From: JAJRZX01 sp964472295
GTDB taxonomy: Bacteria; Desulfobacterota; GWC2-55-46; JADFVP01
Length of the DNA: 25,310 nt
Assembly: GCA_964472295.1 (NCBI GenBank)
Contig: CAYYJQ010000029.1
Span: forward strand, 1-25,310
Direction of reading: 5' to 3'
Part shown: piece after piece, positions 14,186-21,876 of the stretch
How positions within the stretch are numbered: position 1 is the first letter of the stretch
Layout of the letters: the number at the start of each line of letters is the position of its first letter
Notes under the pieces: generated by a model
Told to the model about the DNA's origin: nothing
The model's input: the letters and a program-made list of their open reading frames with translations, nothing else
Databases searched by the model: none
Made by a program: the position numbers and the translations under genes

Positions 14186-14776
14186 ATGGATAAACACACA
14201 GAGGTAAGATGGCACGGCAGGGCCCAGCAGGGCGTGGTGACGGCGGCCAAGCTCCTTGGCGAGTCCTGCATGAAGGCCGGCGAATATGTGCAGGCCTTCC
14301 CGGAGTTCGGGCCCGAGAGGATGGGCGCCCCTGTAAAGGCTTTTAACAGGGTCTCAAAGACGCCCATAAGGCGGCACTGCCAGGTAACAAACCCCGGATA
14401 CGTCCTCATCGCCGACCCAACGCTCATAGCAGGTCCTGATAGCGGATGCGGCCTTACAGAGGGCGCCACCGAAGACGCCGTATATATCATAAATACGGCA
14501 AGGGCTCCTGAAGAGATGCGCGCGGAACTCGGCCTTGAGGGAAAACCCGCCCGCGTTTACACTGTTGACGCCGGTAGGATATCCCTTGAGACCATAGGCA
14601 GGGTCATGCCCAACACGCCGCTTCTCGGGGCCTTCGCAAGGGTCACGGACGTTGTGCCCCTTGAGGCCATTATCGAAAACTTCAGAACCAATTACTCGAA
14701 GAAGTTCGGCCAGAAGATAATAGAAGGTAATGTAAAGGCCATGCAAAGGGGCCATGACGAGGTGCAGGGACTGTAA
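14186..14776 (+). CDS. porG: 2-oxoacid:ferredoxin oxidoreductase, gamma subunit
   Basis: 196 residues of the POR gamma domain. Family motifs are GRAQQGVVTAAKLLGESCMKAG, then FPEFGPERMGAPVKAFNRVS and TPIRRHCQVTNPGYVLIADPTL. The gamma domain binds CoA in the complex that converts pyruvate (or another 2-oxoacid) and CoA to acyl-CoA and CO2 while reducing ferredoxin. First of four consecutive subunit genes, with GAGAGGGG before its ATG. The delta subunit starts 41 bases after its stop. Confidence 0.93.
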   Translation: MDKHTEVRWHGRAQQGVVTAAKLLGESCMKAGEYVQAFPEFGPERMGAPVKAFNRVSKTPIRRHCQVTNPGYVLIADPTLIAGPDSGCGLTEGATEDAVYIINTARAPEEMRAELGLEGKPARVYTVDAGRISLETIGRVMPNTPLLGAFARVTDVVPLEAIIENFRTNYSKKFGQKIIEGNVKAMQRGHDEVQGL

Positions 14777-14817
14777 CCTCAAGGCTTTGAAAATCCATGA
14801 CCGAGGGAGATGTTGAT

Positions 14818-15099
14818 ATGACGGATACAAAGAGCCCGCCGATAGGCGGTGTCATAGAAAGAGGCGGCACAGCCCATGAGTATACCACCGGCGGCTGGAG
14901 GAAACTCCGTCCCGTAGTGGACCACGTGAAGTGCATAAATTGTCTTATCTGCTGGGTGGTCTGCCCTGACTCCGCTGTCATTGCCGAAGAGGGCAAGATG
15001 ATAGGCTTTGACATGGAGCACTGCAAGGGGTGCGGCATCTGCGCCAGCGAGTGTCCTGACAAGGTCACTGCCATTACCATGGAAGAGGAGGCCGAATGA
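14818..15099 (+). CDS. porD: 2-oxoacid:ferredoxin oxidoreductase, delta (ferredoxin-like) subunit
   Basis: 93 residues with two complete 4Fe-4S motifs: C39-X2-C42-X2-C45-X3-C49-P and C69-X2-C72-X2-C75-X3-C79-P. These wire electrons from the catalytic subunits to external ferredoxin. ATG 14818 was chosen because GGGAG (14805-14809) is 8 bases upstream. An in-frame ATG at 14797 would add seven residues but has no ribosome site. Its TGA overlaps the ATG of the alpha gene (ATGA), so translation is coupled. Confidence 0.95.
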   Translation: MTDTKSPPIGGVIERGGTAHEYTTGGWRKLRPVVDHVKCINCLICWVVCPDSAVIAEEGKMIGFDMEHCKGCGICASECPDKVTAITMEEEAE

Positions 15100-16331
15100 T
15101 GGCAATCGCCAGAGAAAAAAGAGAGCAGATTGGTCTTACGGGAAACTCCGCCGTAGCCATGGCCATGAAGCAGGTCAACCCCGACGTCTTCCCGGCCTAT
15201 CCCATTACGCCTTCCACTACAGTGGTGGAAGAATTTTCAAGCTACGTGGCCGACGGCGCCGTTGATTCGGAATTCATCGCCGTTGAGAGCGAACACTCGG
15301 CCATGAGCGCATGTATCGGTGCGGCGGCCGCCGGTGCGAGGGTCATGACAGCGACAAGTTCGCAGGGCCTTGCCCTCATGTGGGAGATGCTCTACATAGC
15401 CTCGGGGCTCAGGCTTCCCATCGTGCTCTGCGACGGCAACCGCGCCCTCTCGGCCCCGATAAACATACACTGCGACCACTCCGACACCATGGGCGCAAGG
15501 GACTCCGGGTGGATACACCTCTACTCCGAGACCGTGCAGGAGGCCTATGACAATGTCATACAGGCCGTTCGCATAGCCGAGCACCCTGATGTCATGCTCC
15601 CCGTAATGGTCTGCCTCGACGGATTCATCACCACCCACGCCATCGAGAACATGACCCCCCTTGAGGACAGTGAGGTAAGGGACTTTATAGGTGAGTATAA
15701 CCCCGGAAAGACTCTCCTTGACACAGACCACCCCATTACCATTGGGGCAATGGCCCTTCAGGAGCCCTACATGATCTTCAAGTACCAGCAGAGCGAGGCC
15801 ATAAAGAGGGCCAAGGACGTTGCCGCCGAGGTGGGTAGGGAGTTTCAGGAAAAGTTTGGCCGCGAGTACGGCCTCTTCGAGTCCTACAGGCTCGATGACG
15901 CCGATGTGGCCATTGTAATAATGTCGAGCTCCGCGGGCACCACCAAGGTGGCGGTAGATAATCTCAGGAAAGAGGGCAAGAAAGTCGGCCTTCTGCGCCC
16001 GCGGGTCTACAGGCCCCTTCCCCATGCCGAGATTGCCGAGGCCCTGAAGGGCGTAAAGGCCGTGGCCTGCCTTGACCGCGCCGACTCCATGAGCGGTTTT
16101 GGAGGCCCTCTTTTCAATGACATACGCTCCATACTCTACGATGCCGGGAAGAGGCCCCAGGTAATAGGGCGCATCTTCGGCCTTGGCGGAAGGGACTACA
16201 AGATTGAAGACGCCCTCTCTGTATATGATGAACTCCTCAAGACCGCGGAGACGGGAAAAATCGATGAACTCATAAAATACATCACCTTTGACCCCACGAG
16301 AGAACTCTCCGAGGGCAGGGTATGCTTTTAG
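15096..16331 (+). CDS. porA: 2-oxoacid:ferredoxin oxidoreductase, alpha subunit
   Basis: 411 residues. FPAYPITPSTTVVEEFS near residue 40 is the hallmark of the alpha pyrimidine-binding domain. SEHSAMSACIGAAAAGARVMTATSSQGLALM follows, and the C-terminal transketolase-like domain has GLLRPRVYRPLP. Together with the beta subunit it forms the thiamine diphosphate active site. GAGGAGG just upstream lies inside the delta gene. ATG 15099 is an equally possible start, one codon later. The complex could use pyruvate or a branched-chain 2-oxoacid; the four-subunit form is common in anaerobic bacteria and archaea. Confidence 0.95.
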   Translation: MMAIAREKREQIGLTGNSAVAMAMKQVNPDVFPAYPITPSTTVVEEFSSYVADGAVDSEFIAVESEHSAMSACIGAAAAGARVMTATSSQGLALMWEMLYIASGLRLPIVLCDGNRALSAPINIHCDHSDTMGARDSGWIHLYSETVQEAYDNVIQAVRIAEHPDVMLPVMVCLDGFITTHAIENMTPLEDSEVRDFIGEYNPGKTLLDTDHPITIGAMALQEPYMIFKYQQSEAIKRAKDVAAEVGREFQEKFGREYGLFESYRLDDADVAIVIMSSSAGTTKVAVDNLRKEGKKVGLLRPRVYRPLPHAEIAEALKGVKAVACLDRADSMSGFGGPLFNDIRSILYDAGKRPQVIGRIFGLGGRDYKIEDALSVYDELLKTAETGKIDELIKYITFDPTRELSEGRVCF

Positions 16332-16346
16332 ATAGAGGGGGGCCTA

Positions 16347-17285
16347 ATGGCAACGCTTAAGGACTTTTCAAAAAAAGAAGAACTCTTTTCCGGGGGGCAC
16401 AGGCTCTGCGCCGGTTGCGGCATCCCGCCCATCGTGAGGATGATACTCAGGAACTTCGATACCCCCGTAGTGGCCGCCAATGCAACGGGCTGTCTTGAGG
16501 TGGCAAGCACCATCTATCCCTACACCTCCTGGAGAATACCCTGGATACACTCGGCCTTTGAGAACACAGGGGCCACCATAAGCGGCGTCGAGACGGCCTA
16601 CAGGGCGCTCAGGAAGAAGGACAAACTGCCCGGCGGCGACAGGGACATAAAGTTCATCGCCTTTGGCGGCGACGGCGGCACATATGACATAGGACTCCAG
16701 AGCCTCTCCGGGGCCCTTGAAAGGGGCCATGACTTTCTCTATGTCTGCTACGATAACGGCGCCTACATGAACACAGGCGTTCAGCGCTCAAGCGCCACGC
16801 CCTTTGCCTGCAACACCACCACGAGCCCGGCAGGCAAGATAATAAAGGGAAAACTCGAGACCCGAAAAGACCTCACGAGGATAGTAGTGGCACATAACGT
16901 TCCATACGCCGCGCAGACCTCTGGACACAACTGGTCGGACCTTGCCAAAAAGGCCGAGAAGGCCATAAAGACAAAGGGACCCACCTTTCTTAACGTCATC
17001 TCGCCCTGTCCCCTTGGCTGGTACACAAAGCCCGAGGACAGCATGAAACACGCCCGCCTTGCCGTGGAGTCCTGCTACTGGCCCCTCTACGAGGTAGAGG
17101 AAGGCGTTTTGCGTGTTACATACAAGCCGAAGAAGAAAGTAACCATGGAAGAGTGGCTCCGGCCCCAGGGCAGGTTCAAGCACCTCTTCAGGCCCGGCGC
17201 CGAAGGCCTCCTCGACGAGGTCCAGCGCCAGGTTGACGAGTACTGGGAAAGACTCCTTGGCTTCGACGGAAAACCCGTCTACTGA
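16347..17285 (+). CDS. porB: 2-oxoacid:ferredoxin oxidoreductase, beta (thiamine diphosphate) subunit
   Basis: 312 residues. The thiamine diphosphate motif is GDGGTYDIG (108-116) through DNGAYMNTGVQRS (136-148). Cysteines C21, C24, C49 and C221 fit the 4Fe-4S ligands of POR beta subunits. The gene starts 15 bases after alpha and closes the cluster. G-rich non-coding sequence follows, then the assembly gap. A good terminator is only seen beyond the gap, at 17543. Confidence 0.95.
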   Translation: MATLKDFSKKEELFSGGHRLCAGCGIPPIVRMILRNFDTPVVAANATGCLEVASTIYPYTSWRIPWIHSAFENTGATISGVETAYRALRKKDKLPGGDRDIKFIAFGGDGGTYDIGLQSLSGALERGHDFLYVCYDNGAYMNTGVQRSSATPFACNTTTSPAGKIIKGKLETRKDLTRIVVAHNVPYAAQTSGHNWSDLAKKAEKAIKTKGPTFLNVISPCPLGWYTKPEDSMKHARLAVESCYWPLYEVEEGVLRVTYKPKKKVTMEEWLRPQGRFKHLFRPGAEGLLDEVQRQVDEYWERLLGFDGKPVY

Positions 17286-17331
17286 GGGGGGGGTAGCGGC
17301 AGCGGGGCGCGGGCGGGGGCGTAGATGGGAC

Positions 17332-17386
17332 GGGGGCAAAAATGCCCCGAGTTCCTTAAAGACATGAATTAATCCTTAACCCGAAA
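17332..17386. repeat. 55 bp sequence, left copy flanking the N gap
   Basis: Identical base for base to 17487-17541. It contains a small hairpin GGGGCA-AAAA-TGCCCC (17333-17348). Probably the same genomic segment written twice at the ends of two contigs. Confidence 0.9.
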
Positions 17387-17486
17387 NNNNNNNNNNNNNN
17401 NNNNNNNNNNNNNNNNNNNNNNNNNNNNNNNNNNNNNNNNNNNNNNNNNNNNNNNNNNNNNNNNNNNNNNNNNNNNNNNNNNNNNN
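17387..17486. other. Assembly gap (100 N)
   Basis: Exactly 100 unknown bases, a conventional placeholder for a join of unknown length. Because the same 55 bp stands on both sides, the true distance may be zero or less, meaning the contigs overlap. Confidence 0.98.
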
Positions 17487-17541
17487 GGGGGCAAAAATGC
17501 CCCGAGTTCCTTAAAGACATGAATTAATCCTTAACCCGAAA
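17487..17541. repeat. 55 bp sequence, right copy flanking the N gap
   Basis: Exact copy of 17332-17386. It runs directly into the terminator hairpin at 17543. Confidence 0.9.
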
Positions 17542-17542
17542 G

Positions 17543-17565
17543 GCCCGGCCCGCTCCGGGCTTTTT
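17543..17565 (+). terminator. Intrinsic terminator for the porGDAB operon
   Basis: GCCCGG (17543-17548), loop CCCGCT, CCGGGC (17555-17560), then five T. If the gap is an artefact, this hairpin lies about 100 bases after the porB stop and ends that operon. Confidence 0.8.
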
Positions 17566-17617
17566 ATCTTTCCCGGGCCGCAGGACAGAAACCATTCACC
17601 ATTATCAGGGAGGAACC

Positions 17618-18079
17618 ATGGGTTTTACCGAGAAGATAAAAGGCCTTGTGGCAGAGGCCCTCAAGGCAGGAGACAAACGCCGCACCGCTACGCTGAGGCT
17701 CCTTCTTAATTCACTTAAAAACAGGGAAATAGAACTCCGCCGGCCTCTCGATGAAAACGAGGCGCAGAAGGTCATTAGGACCATGGTGCGCCAGCGTAAA
17801 GACTCCATCGAGCAGTACGAAAAGGCCGGAAGAGAAGAACTGGCCAACGCCGAAAAAGAGGAGATAAAAATTCTCGAAGAGTTCCTCCCCGCAGGGCTCA
17901 CAAAAGAAGAAATAGAAAAGATAGTAAGCGAAAGCGCCGCTGAACTCAATGCCACTACCATGAAAGACATGGGACGCCTCATGAAAACAGTAATGGCAAA
18001 GACCCGGGGACGCGCCGACGGAAAAACAGTGCAGGAAATCGTAAAGAAAACCCTCAACCCTTCGACAGGCTCAGGGTGA
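17618..18079 (+). CDS. yqeY: GatB/YqeY-domain protein
   Basis: 153 residues, normal for YqeY, a small helical protein that resembles the tail domain of the GatB amidotransferase subunit and may bind tRNA. Signatures: LRLLLNSLKNREIELRR, then EAQKVIRTMVRQRKDSIEQYEKAGREELANAE, LEEFLP and MGRLMKTVMAK. GGGAGGA precedes ATG 17618. The last residues NPSTGSG and the stop codon are supplied by a repeat (CCCTTCGACAGGCTCAGGGTGA), so the native C-terminus has been replaced or extended by a few residues. Function is probably unaffected because the tail of this family is variable. Confidence 0.93.
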   Translation: MGFTEKIKGLVAEALKAGDKRRTATLRLLLNSLKNREIELRRPLDENEAQKVIRTMVRQRKDSIEQYEKAGREELANAEKEEIKILEEFLPAGLTKEEIEKIVSESAAELNATTMKDMGRLMKTVMAKTRGRADGKTVQEIVKKTLNPSTGSG

Positions 18080-18083
18080 ACGG
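18058..18083. repeat. Intergenic repeat (TTCGACAGGCTCAGGG type), direct copy
   Basis: CCCTTCGACAGGCTCAGGG followed by TGAACGG. This small palindrome-forming repeat is known between genes in many bacterial genomes. Here it overlaps the last codons of yqeY. A decayed piece (AATAGGTTCAGGGTGGG) follows at about 18089-18105. Confidence 0.8.
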
Positions 18084-18137
18084 TTTTCAATAGGTTCAGG
18101 GTGGGTGGTTTTAATCAATATCATGGGCTCTTTCAAG

Positions 18138-18181
18138 CGTTCGCCCTGAGCCTGTCGAAGGGAGCCTGTCGAAGGGCGAAC
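18138..18181. repeat. Intergenic repeat, inverted copy plus partial second copy
   Basis: CGTTCGCCCTGAGCCTGTCG... (18138-18162) is the reverse complement of the copy at 18058 with one mismatch. GAGCCTGTCGAAGGG is then repeated in a partial copy up to 18181. The direct and inverted copies could pair into a long hairpin enclosing about 55 bases. Confidence 0.8.
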
Positions 18182-18190
18182 AGGGGGTAG

Positions 18191-18218
18191 GTTGGGTAGA
18201 GCGTAAGCGAAACCCAAC
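18191..18218. repeat. Palindromic repeat GTTGGGT...ACCCAAC
   Basis: GTTGGGT (18191-18197) pairs with ACCCAAC (18212-18218) around AGAGCGTAAGCGAA. Elements of this form are widespread intergenic repeats. No T tract follows, so it is not clearly a terminator. Confidence 0.7.
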
Positions 18219-18301
18219 AAACAGACTTCCCGCCAAAAGACTCTAAACCAATATGGGCGGCGCAAGGCTAAACCCATCAGAAACCAAAAAAAGGACACGC
18301 C

Positions 18302-19255
18302 ATGAACGTAAAAGAAATATACGAAAAGGCCTATACGCGGGGCATGGAAGTGGACCCGCGCGGTATTGACGAGGTTCGCGCCGAGCTCGAAAGGCTTAAT
18401 AAAGACTACAGCGAAATGAAGGAAAAGGAGCGGGCGCGTTTTGACGCGGAGCGTCTCAAGAACCCCTACGCCGATACGCGCCTACTTTACGGCGAACCAG
18501 ATAAAGAAGTAAAGCGCGTTATCGTGGGCATTGACATGGAAGTAGGCGAGGTCCTCCTTGCCGACCGCCTTACTGAGAAGGGGACCCCCATAGACCTTAT
18601 CATTGCCCACCACCCCGAGGGCAGGGCCATGGCAAACCTCCACGCCGTAATGGACATGCAGTCAGGCATCATGAGCAGGTACGGAGTGCCCATCAACATA
18701 GCCGAAGGTATCATGGCCGAGAGGATAAGCGAGGTGCGAAGACGCATAATGCCCGCGAACCACATGCGCGCCGTGGACGCGGCGCGTCTTCTCGACATAC
18801 CTTTCATGTGTATGCACACGCCTGCCGATAACTCGGTGGTTACCTTCCTGCAGGGCCTCTTTGACGAGAAAAAGCCCCGCTATGTCGCAGAGATAATAGA
18901 TATACTCGCCGGGATACCGGAATACGAGAACGCCGCCCGCGAGGTAATGAGCCCTGATGTGGTCTCCGGCGGAAGGAAGAGAAAGGCCGGAAAGGTCTTT
19001 GTGGACATGACTGGAGGCACGGGAGGGAGCAAGAAGGCCTTCGAGAACCTCGCCAACGCGGGCGTTGGCACGGTTGTCGGGATGCACATAAGCGAGGACC
19101 ACAGGAAAGAGGCCGAGAAGCACCATATAAACGTTGTAATAGCCGGCCATATGGCAAGCGATACCCTTGGCATGAACCTGCTCTTTGATAATATCCTCTC
19201 GCCTGAGATAGATATTATAGAGACAGCGGGCTTCAGGAGGGTGGCAAGGACTTGA
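18302..19255 (+). CDS. NIF3-like metal-binding protein (DUF34 family)
   Basis: 317 residues. LIIAHHPEGRAM holds the double histidine (H103, H104) that binds the dinuclear metal site in NIF3 proteins. MHTPADN (H172, D176) and VIAGHMASDTLGMNLL (H283, D286) give further likely ligands. An N-terminal charged helix region (~1-60) precedes the family core. The biochemical role of the NIF3 family is not settled; some members are labelled GTP cyclohydrolase I type 2, without firm support. AAGGA at 18291-18295 is 6 bases before ATG 18302. It ends 23 bases before mutS2 and is probably cotranscribed with it. Confidence 0.8.
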   Translation: MNVKEIYEKAYTRGMEVDPRGIDEVRAELERLNKDYSEMKEKERARFDAERLKNPYADTRLLYGEPDKEVKRVIVGIDMEVGEVLLADRLTEKGTPIDLIIAHHPEGRAMANLHAVMDMQSGIMSRYGVPINIAEGIMAERISEVRRRIMPANHMRAVDAARLLDIPFMCMHTPADNSVVTFLQGLFDEKKPRYVAEIIDILAGIPEYENAAREVMSPDVVSGGRKRKAGKVFVDMTGGTGGSKKAFENLANAGVGTVVGMHISEDHRKEAEKHHINVVIAGHMASDTLGMNLLFDNILSPEIDIIETAGFRRVART

Positions 19256-19278
19256 GGGGCCGGTAAGCGGGAAGACAA

Positions 19279-21615
19279 GTGGATAGCGCGACATTAGAGT
19301 CCCTTGAATTTGGCGAGGTGCTAAAGGTCCTTGCCGGCCATGCCCTTACGGAGATGGGCAGGGAGAGGGTCCTTGCCATAAGGCCTCTATCAGACCCTGG
19401 CTCCATGGAAGAATCGTACCGCTCTTTCAGCGATGCCCTCAATATCCGCGGCCAGGGTGAGAGGCTCCCCCTTGGAGGGGCCCATGACATAAGGCCGCTC
19501 CTTGAGCGCGCCTTTCCCGAGGGCGCTTTTCTCCTACCTGAAGAACTACTCCTCATAAAAGACAACCTCTCTGTCACGGAAGGGCTCCGCGCCATGGCAG
19601 GGCCGGACTTTATCGAAAAATACCCGGCCATCTCGCCCCTCTTTTTGGGACTATCCGATAACGGCCCGCTCCTTACAAGGCTCTGCAAGACCATTGACGA
19701 AAAGGGCGGGATACTCGACTCCGCCTCCCCGGGCCTTCGCTCCATACGGAAGAAACTACGCAGTTCAAGGGCCCGCATCCGTGGCATCCTTACTGACCTT
19801 GTAAAGAGCCCGGACTCGGAAGAGGTCCTGCGCGACGACATCATCACCATCCGTGACGACAGGTTCGTCCTCTCCGTAGTGGCCGGGAAGCAGGCCGAGG
19901 TCCCGGGCATCATACACGGGCGCTCCGGTAGCGGCGCTACTTTCTTCATAGAGCCCATGGCCCTCGTGGAACTCAATAACTCACTCTCCATCCTTAAAAA
20001 AGAAGAACGCGCCGAGGAGCGGGAGATACTGAGGGAACTAACCACCATTACCCTCGAGGCCGGTGAGGGCCTCCTTTGTGACCTTGAGATAATCGCTGAA
20101 CTCGACGCCTTTGGGGCAAGGGTGGCATTTGCCAGGGAGACAGGAGCCGTTGTGCCCGAACTGAGCGCCACCGGGGCAATCTCCCTGAAAGAGGCCCGCC
20201 ACCCCCTCCTCGTCATGCAGGAACTCGCCGGAGGTCCGCCCGTAGTGCCTGTTGATATTATGATTAACGAGGACACAGGGGTGCTTGTCATCTCAGGGGC
20301 CAACACGGGCGGCAAGACCGTGGCATTGAAGACCACCGGGCTCCTTACCCTCATGGCCGCATCCGGCATTCCCATTACCGCTCGTGCAGGTTCCAGGGCG
20401 CGTATCTTTTCAGACATCTTTGCCGATGTTGGCGACAGGCAGGACATAGGCGCGAGCCTCAGCACATTCAGCGCCCATGTGCGCCGTCTCAGGTCATTTC
20501 TTGACAAGGCCGGGCCTTCGTCCCTTGTCCTCATTGACGAGATAGGCGCGGGCACGGACCCTGCCGAGGCCGAGGCCCTTGGCCTTGCCGTGCTTGAGAG
20601 CCTCCGCGCACGCGGGGCCCTGTCCGTGGTCACGACACACCTCAACCTCATAAAGGCCCACGGCGCCATTGACCCTGCCTATGAGAACGTCTCCGTGGAG
20701 TTCGACGAGGCGACTCTCAGGCCAAGGTATCGCCTTGAGTACGGCGTGCCCGGTCCGAGCCTTGGCATTAACATAGCAGGCGCGCTGGGACTTCCCCATG
20801 ATATAATAGAAAGGGCCAATGCCTTTCTAAAGGGCGGCGAGGGGGCCTTTATCGAGTCTATCCGGCGGATAGAGGCCGAGAAGGCGAGGCTTCGGGAACT
20901 GGAAGCGCGCCTTCTGGAGTTGGAAAAGAGACGCTCCGAGGAACTCCGCCGTCTACGCACCGAGCGCGACCAACTCATAGGCCGGGCGAAAAAACGCATT
21001 GAGGCCGTAGTGGACGAGGCGCGTGAAGAGGTCCGGCGCCTTCGCGAGGAATTCGCCAGGAAGAAGAAAAAAGACGCGCCCGCCATGGCGGCCATTTCAG
21101 ACGCTGGCCGCAGGTTCAGGGAAAGACTCACGCCTCAGAGGGGTGCTAAAAAAAAGGCCCCTCCTGTGGTTGGAGAAAAGGTGCGGCTGCAGGGGTCGAG
21201 GACAGGGGGCGTTGTCACGCGTGTTGACATGGAGGCCCGCCGCTGCGAGGTCCTCATGGGGAGCGTAAAGGTATGGGTGGAGATGAAACGCCTCGAGGCA
21301 AGCGGTGTGAAGGAAGGGAAGAAACCCCGGCCCCATGCCCATGTGGAACTTCGGAGAGGCTCGGGCAGAGGGGCCTCGGGTAGTGTAAACCTCATAGGAA
21401 TGCGCGTGGAAGAGGCGGTCTCGGAACTTACGAGGTTCATCGATAACGCGCACCTCGAGGGTTTAGAGGTAGTCGAGGTCATACACGGCATGGGCACGGG
21501 CGCTCTTAAAAGGGCCGTTGCCGAGTATCTGCGGGGTAGAAAAGAGGTAAAGTCCTTTGAGCCCGGCCCGCCCGAGGCGGGCGGCGCCGGCGTAACAGTG
21601 GTATATTTAAAATAG
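19279..21615 (+). CDS. mutS2: Endonuclease MutS2
   Basis: 778 residues, as usual for MutS2. Core and clamp domains are followed by the ABC-type ATPase: Walker A GANTGGKT (340-347), then Walker B LVLIDE (416-421) and the signature around DVGDRQDIGASLSTFSAH. Residues ~520-600 are a highly charged coiled coil. A small beta domain (~630-675) and the C-terminal Smr nuclease domain follow (VNLIGMRVEEAVSEL, VEVIHGMGTGALK, to the end). MutS2 suppresses recombination and in some bacteria rescues collided ribosomes. There is no mismatch-binding N-terminal domain, which separates it from MutS1. The start is GTG 19279 with a weak ribosome site. Confidence 0.96.
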   Translation: MDSATLESLEFGEVLKVLAGHALTEMGRERVLAIRPLSDPGSMEESYRSFSDALNIRGQGERLPLGGAHDIRPLLERAFPEGAFLLPEELLLIKDNLSVTEGLRAMAGPDFIEKYPAISPLFLGLSDNGPLLTRLCKTIDEKGGILDSASPGLRSIRKKLRSSRARIRGILTDLVKSPDSEEVLRDDIITIRDDRFVLSVVAGKQAEVPGIIHGRSGSGATFFIEPMALVELNNSLSILKKEERAEEREILRELTTITLEAGEGLLCDLEIIAELDAFGARVAFARETGAVVPELSATGAISLKEARHPLLVMQELAGGPPVVPVDIMINEDTGVLVISGANTGGKTVALKTTGLLTLMAASGIPITARAGSRARIFSDIFADVGDRQDIGASLSTFSAHVRRLRSFLDKAGPSSLVLIDEIGAGTDPAEAEALGLAVLESLRARGALSVVTTHLNLIKAHGAIDPAYENVSVEFDEATLRPRYRLEYGVPGPSLGINIAGALGLPHDIIERANAFLKGGEGAFIESIRRIEAEKARLRELEARLLELEKRRSEELRRLRTERDQLIGRAKKRIEAVVDEAREEVRRLREEFARKKKKDAPAMAAISDAGRRFRERLTPQRGAKKKAPPVVGEKVRLQGSRTGGVVTRVDMEARRCEVLMGSVKVWVEMKRLEASGVKEGKKPRPHAHVELRRGSGRGASGSVNLIGMRVEEAVSELTRFIDNAHLEGLEVVEVIHGMGTGALKRAVAEYLRGRKEVKSFEPGPPEAGGAGVTVVYLK

Positions 21616-21623
21616 GGCCTTTT

Positions 21624-21643
21624 CCGCGGCCCTTGGGCCGCGG
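21624..21643 (+). terminator. GC-rich hairpin after mutS2, probable terminator
   Basis: CCGCGGCCC (21624-21632), TT, GGGCCGCGG (21635-21643): nine perfect pairs, 8 bases after the stop. The T-rich tract (TTTTCTTTT) begins 7 bases after the stem, further than ideal, so termination may be partial. Confidence 0.6.
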
Positions 21644-21750
21644 GTACTGGTTTTCTTTTCGTGTTTTCTAAATAGTGAGTAAGGTCCGTCCTGAGCCATC
21701 TTACATAAGGGCATGGGGCAAGGCTATGACCCTATATCGGTTTTCTTTGC

Positions 21751-21780
21751 CCCACTTTCTTTTTTCTAAAAGAAAGTGGG
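21751..21780. repeat. Dispersed stem-loop repeat, copy 3
   Basis: CCCACTTTCTTTT, loop TTCT, AAAAGAAAGTGGG. Identical to copy 2 with identical flanks (GGTTTTCTTTGC before, GAGGTTTT region after). Lies in the 261-base mutS2-dnaG gap. Confidence 0.8.
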
Positions 21781-21794
21781 AGGTTTTCTTTGTT

Positions 21795-21822
21795 CCGCTT
21801 TCTTTTTTCCAAAAGAAAGCGG
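21795..21822. repeat. Dispersed stem-loop repeat, copy 4 (compensatory variant)
   Basis: CCGCTTTCTTTT, loop TTCC, AAAAGAAAGCGG. Relative to copies 2 and 3, the A-T pair is replaced by G-C on both arms (CAC/GTG to CGC/GCG), so pairing is kept. It follows copy 3 by 14 bases, making a tandem pair before dnaG. The T-rich stretch at 21831-21862 follows. Confidence 0.8.
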
Positions 21823-21876
21823 GAAAGGTCTTTATATTTTTTTTCTTCTCATCTTTTTTTTAAGGTTTTTGGTCTT

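Noticed and set aside
19233..20669. Long minus-strand open frame (478 codons)
   Set aside because: It is the mirror of the GC-biased mutS2 coding strand; its Ser/Arg/Pro-rich translation shows no family motif.
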